Assembly (NCBI GenBank): GCA_945861535.1
Contig: CAMAUZ010000014.1
Coordinates: 46,673-110,672, forward strand
Length of the DNA: 64,000 bases
From: Akkermansia muciniphila
Lineage (GTDB): Bacteria; Verrucomicrobiota; Verrucomicrobiia; Limisphaerales; BJHT01
Direction: 5' to 3'
Of this stretch, positions 18,541-26,766 are shown one piece after another. The translations under genes were made by a program, and so were the position numbers. Below the pieces are notes generated by a model, which was not told the DNA's origin, searched no databases, and saw nothing but the letters and a program-made list of their open reading frames with translations. Numbering within the stretch: the first letter of the stretch is position 1; every line of letters starts with the position of its first letter.

Positions 18541-19917
18541 ATGATCAATCTCTTTGGCCAGCGCAGTCGTCCGGGTGCTCAGTGCGACGGGGTTTCGCGG
18601 CGTGATTTCCTCAAGATCGGCGGCATGGCGGCCGGCGGGTTGTCCCTCGCGCAGTTGCTGCAACTCGACGCCGTGGCCGGCACGGGCCGCTCGCACAAGG
18701 CGGTCATCAACATTTATCTCCCCGGCGGGCCGTCGCACATCGACATGTTCGATCTCAAGCCGAACGCGCCCCGCGAGGTGCGGGGCGAGTTTCGCCCGAT
18801 TGGCACCAACGTCCCCGGCATGGAAATCTGCGAGCTGTTCCCGCGCCTCGCGAAGATGGCCGACCAGTTCGCGCTCATCCGTTCGATTGCCGATTCCGAC
18901 GGCGCGCATGATTGCTACCAGTGCATGACCGGCCGCACGCAGGCCTCGAAGCGCAGCGCGCCGCCGGGCGGCTGGCCGAGCTTCGGCTCGATCGTTTCCA
19001 AGCTGCAAGGTCCCACCGCCGGCGCGCCCGCCTATGTCTCGACGATGTATCCCACCGGCAATCGCACCTGGGGCGAGCCGGGCACCGGCGGCTTCGTCGG
19101 GCACGCGCACGCGCCGATGCAACTCGTGGCGAAAGACCCGAACGCCAAGGTGCAGAACCTGACGCTGCAGGGCATCACGCTCGACCGCCTCGCCGACCGC
19201 GAACAACTCCGGTTGGCCGTCGATACATTCCGCCGCGAGGCCGACACGACGGGCCAGATGACCGGCCTCGACAGTTACAACCAGCAGGCGCTCGGCATTC
19301 TCTCGGACTCGAATCTCGCCAACGCGCTCGATCTCTCGAAGGAAGATCCGAAGATCGCCGACCGCTACGGCGTGAACGACGACCGCTACATCCGCGACGG
19401 CGCGCCGCGCATGATCCGCAATTTCCTCCTCGCCCGTCGCCTCGTTGAGGCCGGCGCGCGCGTGGTCTCGCTGAACTACAGCCGCTGGGACTGGCACGGC
19501 AGCGACGGCATGAATTTCCCGAGCGCCCGCGAAGATTTCCCGATGCTCGATCAGGGCCTCTCGGCGTTGCTCACCGATTTGAAGGAGCGCGGTCTCAGCC
19601 GCGATGTCGCCGTCGTGATGTGGGGCGAGTTTGGGCGCACGCCGAAGATCAACAACATGAACAGCCGCGATCACTGGCCGCGCGCCAACTTCGCGCTGCT
19701 CGCGGGCGGTGGTATGAAGACGGGCCAGGTCATCGGCGCCACCGACCGCATCGGCGCGGACGTGGCCGAGCGCCCGGTGAAGTTCCAGGAAATCTTCGCG
19801 ACCCTCTACCATTGCCTCGGCATCGACACCGCGACCGCGACGATCAGCGATCCGACCGGGCGTCCGCAGTATCTCGTGGACTCGGGGATTGCGCCGATTC
19901 GGGAGCTGGTGGGTTGA
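18541..19917 (+). CDS. DUF1501 family protein, Tat-exported sulfatase-like fold
   Basis: 458 residues from the ATG at 18541. The twin-arginine signal SRRDFLKIGGMAAGG is near residues 20-34. Family landmarks are IYLPGGPSHIDMFDLKP near 58-74 and VVMWGEFGRTPKIN near 359-372. DUF1501 proteins belong to the alkaline-phosphatase/sulfatase-like superfamily and are usually encoded next to DUF1549/DUF1553 cytochromes; this copy is alone between typA and mutS. The substrate is not known. The start is fixed by the signal peptide, because the upstream frame is a palindrome. Confidence 0.9.
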   Translation: MINLFGQRSRPGAQCDGVSRRDFLKIGGMAAGGLSLAQLLQLDAVAGTGRSHKAVINIYLPGGPSHIDMFDLKPNAPREVRGEFRPIGTNVPGMEICELFPRLAKMADQFALIRSIADSDGAHDCYQCMTGRTQASKRSAPPGGWPSFGSIVSKLQGPTAGAPAYVSTMYPTGNRTWGEPGTGGFVGHAHAPMQLVAKDPNAKVQNLTLQGITLDRLADREQLRLAVDTFRREADTTGQMTGLDSYNQQALGILSDSNLANALDLSKEDPKIADRYGVNDDRYIRDGAPRMIRNFLLARRLVEAGARVVSLNYSRWDWHGSDGMNFPSAREDFPMLDQGLSALLTDLKERGLSRDVAVVMWGEFGRTPKINNMNSRDHWPRANFALLAGGGMKTGQVIGATDRIGADVAERPVKFQEIFATLYHCLGIDTATATISDPTGRPQYLVDSGIAPIRELVG

Positions 19918-19924
19918 GCGGAGA

Positions 19925-20054
19925 AAAAGCTCAAAGCTCAAAGCATAAAGCTCAAGGGAAGAACCAAGCTGCAAGGACCAGGCGTTGCGCGCGGGGTTTT
20001 TGGTTCTTGGATTTTGGTTCTTCCCTTGAGCTTTGAACTTTGAGTTTTGAGCTT
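19925..20054. repeat. Palindromic element, family E
   Basis: AAAGCTCAAAGCTCAAAGCA at 19926-19945, continued to 19971, pairs with a right arm from about 20006 to 20054 rich in CTTTGA. The centre holds GAAGAACCAAG / CTTGG...GGTTCTTC. It lies between the DUF1501 stop and mutS and could serve as a terminator. Confidence 0.8.
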
Positions 20055-20103
20055 ATTTCCTCTCTTTGCTCCCCCGCCGCATTGCTGCTAGAAACTGCGC
20101 CCG

Positions 20104-23100
20104 ATGTCCGACGAACCGCAACTCACCCCGATGATGGCGCAGTATCGCCGCATCAAGGGCGAGCTGCCGAAGGACGCGCTGCTGATGTTCCGGCTGGGGG
20201 ATTTCTACGAGATGTTCTTCGAGGACGCGGTGACCGGCGCGCAGCTCCTGAACGTCACGCTCACCAAGCGCGGGGTCATTCCGATGTGCGGCATTCCGTT
20301 CCACGCGATGAACGGCTACATCGCGCGGCTGCTGCGGGCGGGCCGCAAGGTGGCCATCTGCGATCAGATCGAGGAGGCGCGGCCGGGGCAGCTCGTGAAG
20401 CGCGAGGTAACGCAAATCCTCAGCCCGGGCACGCATTTCGATGAGCGGATGCTCACGGCGGAGCGGAACAACTTCCTCGCCGCGATTTGCGTCACGGGCA
20501 AAACCTTCGGGCTGGCGCTGGTGGATTTGACCACGGGCGATTTCAAGGCGACCGAGGTCGAGGGTGAAGGGCCGTTGCTCACTGAGTTGGAGCGGCTGCG
20601 GCCGGCGGAGATTATTTATCCAGCGGAGGCGTCGAAGCTGCGCGAGGCATTGCAGGGCGCGTTCCCGATTCTCAATGGCTACGACGACTGGGTGTTCGCG
20701 CCGGAGACGGCGCACTTCACGCTCAAGGAGCATTTCAAAGTGGCGTCGCTCGACGGCTTCGGGCTGAAGAATCGTTTCGCGGCCATCGGTGCGGCGGGCG
20801 CGGTGCTGCATTATCTCAGCCAGCATTTGCGCCGCGACGTGACGCATCTCACGCGCCTCGCGACCTACGAGCGCCGCGATTATCTCATCCTCGACACCAC
20901 GGCGCTGCGGAACCTGGAGATTCTCGAGCCGCTGCACCGCGACGCACCGCGCAACGCGACGCTCTACGGTGCGCTCAACCGCACGGTCACGCCGATGGGC
21001 GCGCGCCGCCTGCGCGACTGGCTCACGCAACCGCTCGCCGAGGTCGCGCCGATTCAGCGGCGTCAGGATGCGGTCGAGACGTGGCTGGGCAATGCGTCCG
21101 CGCTCGAGGCGTTCCGCGCGGGCTTGGTCGAAGTGCGTGATCTGGAGCGGATGCTCGCGCGGCTCAGCGTGGGGACGGGCAATGCGCGCGATCTGCTCGC
21201 GCTGCGGCTCGCGCTCGAGCAGGTGCCGGGGTTGAAACGGACGCTCGAAGGTCTGGCGGCAGCGCGCCAGCAGGCGGCGGCACAAGGCGAGGGAAATATT
21301 CTGCGCGAGCCTGGCAGCGGGGATGTTTCGGAGAATCCGCCGGCGGGCGAAGGCAGTTTCGGCCCGATCTTCCCGCAGTTTCACGGACGTCCGGCGGAAG
21401 CCATCGCGTGGCTGCTGAAAGTTCGTCGCGGCGAGGCGCCCGGCGCGTTGTCGCATCCCGAGGTCGGCGAGATTGACCTCGTATGGGGCGAGGCGACGCA
21501 GCGCGGCAGTGGCTTTGGGCTGGCGAAGATCGAACGCTGGCATCCCGAGATGCTCGCGGAATTGCCGGCGCGGCTCGCGGCGATGCACAAGCTGCGCGGG
21601 AACGAGCGGACGATCATCCTCGCCGGGGACGACAGCGAGGCGGTGGTGAAGCTGGATGCCTTCGGTTCGCCGAAACGCTGGTTGTTGACCGCCTATGAAA
21701 AAGTGAAGCCCGCCTCCGCTGGGAGGACGATTGACGTTCCCAACCAATCAGGGGTGCCACGACAAACTCCGACACCCGGGGGCGAGCCGGACGGGACGAT
21801 AGGCGTGGTGCGCGAGACGGTCAACGCGGCGGCGCTGGGAAATCTCGGCGAGGCCAGCCTGCCGCTGCTGCTCGAGTTGCTCGCGCAGCTCACGGAAATG
21901 CCGGACCTCACGGAACTGCTGGCGCGCGCCATTGTCCCCGAGCCGCCGCTGGCGGTGAAGGAGGGGGGCTTGATTCGCGAGGGTTTTGATGCGGCGCTGG
22001 ACGAACTCAAGCTCGCGCAGCGCGACGGCAAGGATTGGATCGCGAAGTTGCAGCAGGACGAGATCAACCGCACGGGCATCGCGTCGCTCAAGGTGCGGTT
22101 CAACTCGGTGTTCGGCTATTACATCGAGGTCACGCGGGCGAATCTCGACAAGGTGCCACCGCATTACATCCGCAAGCAGACCATCGCAAACGGCGAGCGG
22201 TTCATCACGCCGGAGTTGAAGGAGATGGAGGGAAAAATCCTCGGCTCGGAGGAGCGCAGCGTGAAGGTGGAATACGAGATTTTCCTGCGCCTGCGCGAGG
22301 CGGTGATCGCGCGGCTCGGGGACATTCAGCGCACGGCCGACGCGCTGGCGCAACTGGACGTGCTCGGCGCATTTGCGACGACGGCGCGGCTGTTCGGGCA
22401 TGTGCGTCCGCACGTCGGGGCCGAGGGGATTTTGCACATTCGCGATGGGCGGCATCCGGTGCTGGACCAGAGCGGCAGTGGCGAGCGGTTTGTGCCCAAT
22501 GACACGGACCTGGATGCCACGACGCAACTGGCATTGATCACGGGGCCGAATATGGCGGGCAAGAGCACCTACATCCGGCAGGTGGCGCTGCTCGCGCTGC
22601 TCGCGCACACGGGGGCGTTCGTGCCGGCGGCCGAGGCGCGGATCGATGTGGTGGACCGCATTTTCACGCGCATCGGCGCGAGCGATGATCTGGCGCGCGG
22701 GCAATCGACCTTCATGGTGGAGATGAGCGAGACGGCCAACATTTTGAACAACGCCACGGCGCGCAGCCTGATCATCCTCGACGAGATCGGGCGCGGGACG
22801 AGCACGTTCGACGGGTTGAGCCTGGCGTGGTCAATCGTCGAGCATCTGCACAATCAGGTCGGCGCGAAGACGCTCTTCGCGACGCATTATCACGAGTTGA
22901 CCGAGCTGTCGGGCCGCCTGCCGCGCGTGAAGAATTACAACGTCGCCGTGCGCGAGTGGAATGATCAGATTATTTTCCTGCGCAAGATCGTCGCGGGCGG
23001 CACGGACAAGAGCTATGGCATCCACGTCGCGCGGCTCGCGGGCGTGCCCAAGACGGTGCTGGAGCGCGCGAAGGAAATCCTCGGCAACCTCGAGCAATCC

Positions 23101-23208
23101 GAACTCACGCCCGAAGGCAATGTGCGCGCGCCGTCGCGGCATCGGGTGGAGCGGGAGAAACTGCGGAGCCTCGCACCGGTGGCGCAGATGGATTTGTTCG
23201 GGCGGTGA
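20104..23208 (+). CDS. mutS: DNA mismatch repair ATPase MutS with enlarged central region
   Basis: 1034 residues from the ATG at 20104. The mismatch-reading Phe-x-Glu is in GDFYEMF (33-39), which marks MutS1. Walker A is GPNMAGKST near 814-822, Walker B is SLIILDEIGRGTST, and the ATPase His is in FATHYHEL. Family members are usually about 850-900 residues. The excess sits between about residues 388 and 578, in the lever/clamp part, as a Pro/Gly-rich stretch plus a predicted folded segment (AEAIAWLLKV...RTIILAG). The C-terminus ends in QMDLFGR, a plausible beta-clamp-binding motif. Function in mismatch repair is safe; the role of the insert is unknown. Confidence 0.96.
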   Translation: MSDEPQLTPMMAQYRRIKGELPKDALLMFRLGDFYEMFFEDAVTGAQLLNVTLTKRGVIPMCGIPFHAMNGYIARLLRAGRKVAICDQIEEARPGQLVKREVTQILSPGTHFDERMLTAERNNFLAAICVTGKTFGLALVDLTTGDFKATEVEGEGPLLTELERLRPAEIIYPAEASKLREALQGAFPILNGYDDWVFAPETAHFTLKEHFKVASLDGFGLKNRFAAIGAAGAVLHYLSQHLRRDVTHLTRLATYERRDYLILDTTALRNLEILEPLHRDAPRNATLYGALNRTVTPMGARRLRDWLTQPLAEVAPIQRRQDAVETWLGNASALEAFRAGLVEVRDLERMLARLSVGTGNARDLLALRLALEQVPGLKRTLEGLAAARQQAAAQGEGNILREPGSGDVSENPPAGEGSFGPIFPQFHGRPAEAIAWLLKVRRGEAPGALSHPEVGEIDLVWGEATQRGSGFGLAKIERWHPEMLAELPARLAAMHKLRGNERTIILAGDDSEAVVKLDAFGSPKRWLLTAYEKVKPASAGRTIDVPNQSGVPRQTPTPGGEPDGTIGVVRETVNAAALGNLGEASLPLLLELLAQLTEMPDLTELLARAIVPEPPLAVKEGGLIREGFDAALDELKLAQRDGKDWIAKLQQDEINRTGIASLKVRFNSVFGYYIEVTRANLDKVPPHYIRKQTIANGERFITPELKEMEGKILGSEERSVKVEYEIFLRLREAVIARLGDIQRTADALAQLDVLGAFATTARLFGHVRPHVGAEGILHIRDGRHPVLDQSGSGERFVPNDTDLDATTQLALITGPNMAGKSTYIRQVALLALLAHTGAFVPAAEARIDVVDRIFTRIGASDDLARGQSTFMVEMSETANILNNATARSLIILDEIGRGTSTFDGLSLAWSIVEHLHNQVGAKTLFATHYHELTELSGRLPRVKNYNVAVREWNDQIIFLRKIVAGGTDKSYGIHVARLAGVPKTVLERAKEILGNLEQSELTPEGNVRAPSRHRVEREKLRSLAPVAQMDLFGR

Positions 23209-23448
23209 GAACAGGGAGGGACGTGGCAACCGTGAACTGTGGGGCAGGCTTCCAGCCTGCCAGTTCGGGCGGCATCTTGCCGCCCGTTCCTCGCGGTGGA
23301 CGGGCGGCGCGGCGGTAGCGGGAACACGGGGCAGGGATGCCCCGTGAACTGGCGGGCAAGGATGCCTGCCCCACATCCACCGCGCGGGAGCCCCATCGCA
23401 TGCAAGAAACTGCGATGCGGCCTTTGGCTTCGCGCCAACCTTTCTGTT
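23209..23448. repeat. Palindromic element, family B, after mutS
   Basis: Arms at 23238-23265 (TGTGGGGCAGGCTTCCAGCC then TGCCAGTT) and 23347-23375 are near-complementary. Inner hairpins are CGGGCGGCATCTTGCCGCCCG and CGGGGCAGGGATGCCCCG. The flank GCAAGAAACTGCGATGCG near 23403 recalls the outer arms of the element at 44404-44662. Confidence 0.85.
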
Positions 23449-23958
23449 TCAGGTGTCTCTGGTGTTCAACATTCCGTCGCCACGGTCGATTCGAGGATTT
23501 CCATTGGGGTGATTGATTGGGGGAGGAAGGATGCTGTTCCTTGGGTTGGTCAGTCGCGTCGCAGGCATTGGATGAGGGATTTGACCAATTGGCCAGCGAG
23601 TGCGACGCATGTACCCACGAATCGGACTTATAGATCTTGGAGCATCTGGCTGATATGGTGCTTTAACCGCCTTGGAATGCGAATTGTGCCTATGATGACG
23701 AGGGTTTTGAGCAGAGGCTGGCAATCCAATTTTCAAAACTGTGCCATCATAGGAAAAATGTGTGCCATCATGGGTCAAAACTGTGCCACCATGTAAAAAA
23801 TGTGTGTCATCATGAACTGAATGTGATCTCTCATAGGAACAAACCGTGTCCTCATGGTTCAAAAGCGATGCCTCATAGGTCAAAATCGTGTCTTCATGGT
23901 TCAAGATCGTGTTGCGCTGGTCGATGGGCGATGCCTCATTGACCAAGTCGCAAGACAA
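23449..23958 (-). CDS. Uncertain ORF encoding heptapeptide repeats
   Basis: A 169-residue open frame from the ATG at 23958. Residues about 6-75 are degenerate seven-residue repeats of the form T-x-L-x-(H/Y)-(E/D)-x (for example NHEDTIL, THDGTHF, YDGTVL), produced by the 21-bp DNA repeat beneath. The rest (Pro, Arg, His rich) resembles nothing I know. Because a 21-bp period gives seven-residue repeats in every frame, open frames here prove little; the plus strand also reads a Cys/His-rich heptapeptide at 23760-23942. It may be a real small repeat protein or only the repeat tract. Confidence 0.25.
   Translation of the reverse strand: MSCDLVNEASPIDQRNTILNHEDTILTYEASLLNHEDTVCSYERSHSVHDDTHFLHGGTVLTHDGTHFSYDGTVLKIGLPASAQNPRHHRHNSHSKAVKAPYQPDAPRSISPIRGYMRRTRWPIGQIPHPMPATRLTNPRNSILPPPINHPNGNPRIDRGDGMLNTRDT
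23733..23942. repeat. Ten tandem copies of a degenerate 21-bp unit
   Basis: Units start at 23733, 23754, 23775, 23796, 23817, 23838, 23859, 23880, 23901 and 23922. Their consensus is close to TCAAAAYCGTGYCWTCATGG plus one base. No unit is missing a base, so the period stays a multiple of three. The tract is clearly richer in A and T than neighbouring genes. Confidence 0.9.
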
Positions 23959-24063
23959 ATGGCTTTATGGTGGTGCCTGATGGATTGAACTGGCTGGATC
24001 ATAAAATCGAGGCATCCACTGGGGCACAGTTCAGTTTTTTGCAACCCTCAGCCCAACTGCCAC

Positions 24064-24253
24064 GGTCCCGGAGGGACACTTGAAAATAGCCCAGCACTTC
24101 AGTGCTGGGTCAGGGATGGGGGAAGAACCAAGTCCCGACAGAGACGACCGACCCGGCTTGCCACTCACTCGGTCGTCCCTGCGGGACTTGTGGGGAGAAG
24201 CGCCGCATACCCAGCACTCAAGTGCTGGGCTATTCTCGGTCGTCCCTCCGGGA
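24064..24253. repeat. Compound inverted repeat with GTGCTGGG hairpins
   Basis: Outer arms GGTCCCGGAGGGAC (24064-24077) and GTCCCTCCGGGACC (24240-24253) enclose AATAGCCCAGCACTTCAGTG plus CTGGGT (24085-24110) and its near reverse complement at 24207-24232. Each inner arm is itself a hairpin. The remaining sequence from 24254 to 24510 shows nothing I can name. Confidence 0.85.
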
Positions 24254-24510
24254 CCGCCAAAAGCGTGCCGCATCGCGGCCAGAAACGGAGCTGCGCCCAT
24301 CCGCTGACACATCCAAGTCGCTGCAACGAGGACTTCTTGAGGACGAATTGAAGTGCAAGACGGTGAACGCATCCGCTGATCCATTCAGGCCGCAGAAACA
24401 AGGCCCGGATCAGTCGGCAAACGAAAGGAGGTCGCTGGGGAACGAAGCTGTTTTACCCACCCAACTGGGGAATGAAGCCGGTCTGGCGGCGGCCGGATGC
24501 GGGGAGAAAT

Positions 24511-24536
24511 AAGAACGGCGGGCCGAGGCCCGCCGT
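24511..24536 (-). terminator. Intrinsic terminator of the barrel-like gene
   Basis: Read on the minus strand, a perfect 10-bp stem ACGGCGGGCC / GGCCCGCCGT (24527-24536 and 24515-24524) with a two-base centre is followed by TTCTTATTT. It lies about 35 bases after the stop of the minus-strand gene. Confidence 0.85.
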
Positions 24537-24571
24537 GGTTGAACTTGCCGGCGAGAATTGGCGCAAGAGGC

Positions 24572-25849
24572 TCAGAACTTCCACCCGCTGCCGAACTGGA
24601 TGTGCGGCGAGAAGTAGCCGCTCCCAATGTCGGTGTACAAGCCGAGCTTCATGTAGCCGTTCTTTTTCTTGGCGGCGTCGGGTTTGCCGAGGAAGCGATA
24701 GCCGATCTCGGCGCCGGTGGTGAGGTATTGATCCACGCCCGCGGCTTCGAGGAACTTGGTATGCACGGCGTAGGCCTCGAAGACCCAGCGCTTGGCGAAG
24801 GGGATGCCGACCTTCAGGCCGTTTTTGACGATCTTCTGCGCGACGCCGGGATCGACTTTCACGCCATCAAAATTAAGGGCGATGCTCTCGTACTGGCCGA
24901 ACTGATTGCCCATCGACAGTTCGAAATTGCCGAAATCATAGGAGACAACGCTGCCGATGCCGCCGTTGACGATGAGGCCGCCGGTCACGATTTCCTTGGA
25001 CCCCACCGCGTTGCCGCCACCAAACGGAGTGACCTGCCAGAACCACGGGTTGCCGCGTTTTTTGAGGATGATCTTGACGGGGACCCCGATGGCCAGGCCG
25101 GCACCATAGACCTTGGCGTCTTCGATTTCCGTGTAGCTCAGGGGAATGTTGAAGTTCAGTCCCACCCGCTCACTGAGCCGGAATTTGGCAAAGAGCGGCA
25201 GGCTGTAGGCGGTGCCCTTGATGCCGTTGGCGTCGAAGATGCCGACGTCAGCGACCATCCCGAAACCCGCCCGGCCGGCGAGGTCTTTGGGCAATTCTTT
25301 TTCCTCGCGGGTCTCCGTCATGGTCGAGCTGTATTCGGTGAAGGTCTGGAACGACGACCGGGCCGTGGCCGCGCCGGGGTTGCCGTCCGTTGGGGACACC
25401 TTGGATTTGGCGCTGAGGTCCTTGAGCAACTGGGTGTAGGCCGCCGAGCCGTCGCGCTTGAACCAGGCTTCGAGATTGTCGAAGAGTTCGTCGCGGGTGG
25501 CCCCATGAAACGATTGATTGAGCGACCGGCTAACCTGCGAAGTTAATTGGGCTTGGAACCGCATGGGACCTACCGGGCCGGTGCTGTCGAGTGTAAACTG
25601 GAGGGCGTTGGCCACCCCTTGGTAGAGGAGATTCGCCTGCACGTTGGGAGCGCCGAGGAACACTTGAAACTCCGCCGAGTTCTTAACCAGCTTGTCCACC
25701 AAGCTGATTAGGTCGCTCGATCCCGCCGAGCGTGTAATGGGGCCCTCCATGGCCGTAAGCGTAAAGAGATCCGCCGCCATGGCCCGGGTGGGCGCCAGCA
25801 ACGCGAAAACCAAGGAACCAACCGCGAACAAGTTGAGGTGTGTTTTCAT
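24572..25849 (-). CDS. Exported outer-membrane beta-barrel-like protein
   Basis: 425 residues from the ATG at 25849. The signal peptide MKTHLNLFAVGSLVFALLAP is followed by TRAMAADL (cleavage near AMA). The C-terminal half alternates hydrophobic and polar residues with many Gly and aromatic residues (GLNFNIPLSYTEI, GYMKLGLYTDIGSGYF) and ends in aromatic Phe (GSGWKF), as outer-membrane barrels do. The N-terminal half is helical. I do not recognise a named family. It is transcribed away from two paralogous exported proteins that start 81 bases upstream, and shared control is possible. Confidence 0.75.
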   Translation of the reverse strand: MKTHLNLFAVGSLVFALLAPTRAMAADLFTLTAMEGPITRSAGSSDLISLVDKLVKNSAEFQVFLGAPNVQANLLYQGVANALQFTLDSTGPVGPMRFQAQLTSQVSRSLNQSFHGATRDELFDNLEAWFKRDGSAAYTQLLKDLSAKSKVSPTDGNPGAATARSSFQTFTEYSSTMTETREEKELPKDLAGRAGFGMVADVGIFDANGIKGTAYSLPLFAKFRLSERVGLNFNIPLSYTEIEDAKVYGAGLAIGVPVKIILKKRGNPWFWQVTPFGGGNAVGSKEIVTGGLIVNGGIGSVVSYDFGNFELSMGNQFGQYESIALNFDGVKVDPGVAQKIVKNGLKVGIPFAKRWVFEAYAVHTKFLEAAGVDQYLTTGAEIGYRFLGKPDAAKKKNGYMKLGLYTDIGSGYFSPHIQFGSGWKF

Positions 25850-25929
25850 AAGTGAAGGGGAGATTAGGTTTGCGGAGTTTGGTTTATCGGTTTTGGTTGG
25901 CGAAGCAACGCCAAATCCACCTAACTGCC

Positions 25930-26766
25930 ATGAAAACACTGCCTCATTTCTCCCTGCTCCTGTGGCTCGCCACCGCGACGGTCGGTCCGGCCCAGGACAA
26001 GCCTGTGACGCCCCTGACCCCGGCCGCCGGCACCAACGCCCCCGGCGCCGCAGTCGTGCCCGCCGCGCCCGTCGCGCCGCCCGGTCCGCCGCGTACCATT
26101 TCGCTGGAGGTTTCCGTGTTGCGTTTCAAACCGCTCCGGGCCGAGCGCATTCTTGAGGGTTTCAGAAATCTGAACGGCAATCTGCAACGGGTGATGGACA
26201 CCTTGAAAACAGAGGGCGAGGTGACGGTGCTGTTTTCCGGCACGCGCGACATTCGCTTCGAGGAAAAGGGGAAGGCAAAGTTTGATGCGCTGGAGACGCG
26301 GCCGGTGCTGGTCATCGGCAAACCCACCGCGCCGATCCCGCCCGCCACGGCGTACGGCGTGAGTCTCGAAGTCACCACGCGGCTCGCGGACGAGGGGCGC
26401 TTCGGCCTGCAATGGGAGGGCAACCTCACCTGGTCGCCGGAGATTTTGGACAAGCGGACGGGCGAGCGGTTCATGACGTTTGCCACCGGCGCGGCGTCGG
26501 CGGTCAGGAAGTCGGGGTTGCTGGGCGGCGATGGCAAGGCGGGCGCGGCGGCGGACATCGGACTGGGTCTGGCCGAGATGTTCACACCGAAGGGGCGGCC
26601 GACGGAAAATGAAATCTACGAGCTGCCGGTGAACAAAACGGTCGCATTCGGGAGCAGCCGCATCTGCCGCAGCGGGGAACTGATCGTTCACAGCACGACC
26701 GCGGAAATGGGCAACAAGGAAGCGCAGACGGTGCTGTTGTTGATCCTGCCCACGATGGTGCCATGA
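25930..26766 (+). CDS. Exported protein of an unnamed family (paralogue 1, W-x-G-N-x-S/T-W-S-P motif)
   Basis: 278 residues from the ATG at 25930 (MKTLPHFSLLLWLATATVGP), a clear signal peptide, then a Pro/Ala-rich linker and a globular beta-rich domain. Its core FGLQWEGNLTWSPEIL near residues 158-173 matches IRLDWDGNFSWSPTLI in the next gene, and both proteins have VxVLF before a charged segment. The arrangement resembles the beta-rich domain of secretin-like proteins, but I cannot assign a family. It overlaps the next gene by ATGA, so the two are translated together. Confidence 0.7.
   Translation: MKTLPHFSLLLWLATATVGPAQDKPVTPLTPAAGTNAPGAAVVPAAPVAPPGPPRTISLEVSVLRFKPLRAERILEGFRNLNGNLQRVMDTLKTEGEVTVLFSGTRDIRFEEKGKAKFDALETRPVLVIGKPTAPIPPATAYGVSLEVTTRLADEGRFGLQWEGNLTWSPEILDKRTGERFMTFATGAASAVRKSGLLGGDGKAGAAADIGLGLAEMFTPKGRPTENEIYELPVNKTVAFGSSRICRSGELIVHSTTAEMGNKEAQTVLLLILPTMVP

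Noticed and set aside
16231..19974. A 1247-codon open frame on the minus strand
   Set aside because: It lies across typA and a DUF1501 gene in antisense, with His/Arg/Glu-rich sequence and no family; a high-GC shadow.
23733..23942. A CRISPR array
   Set aside because: The repeat is continuous with a 21-base period and has no unique spacers of equal length, and no cas gene is near.
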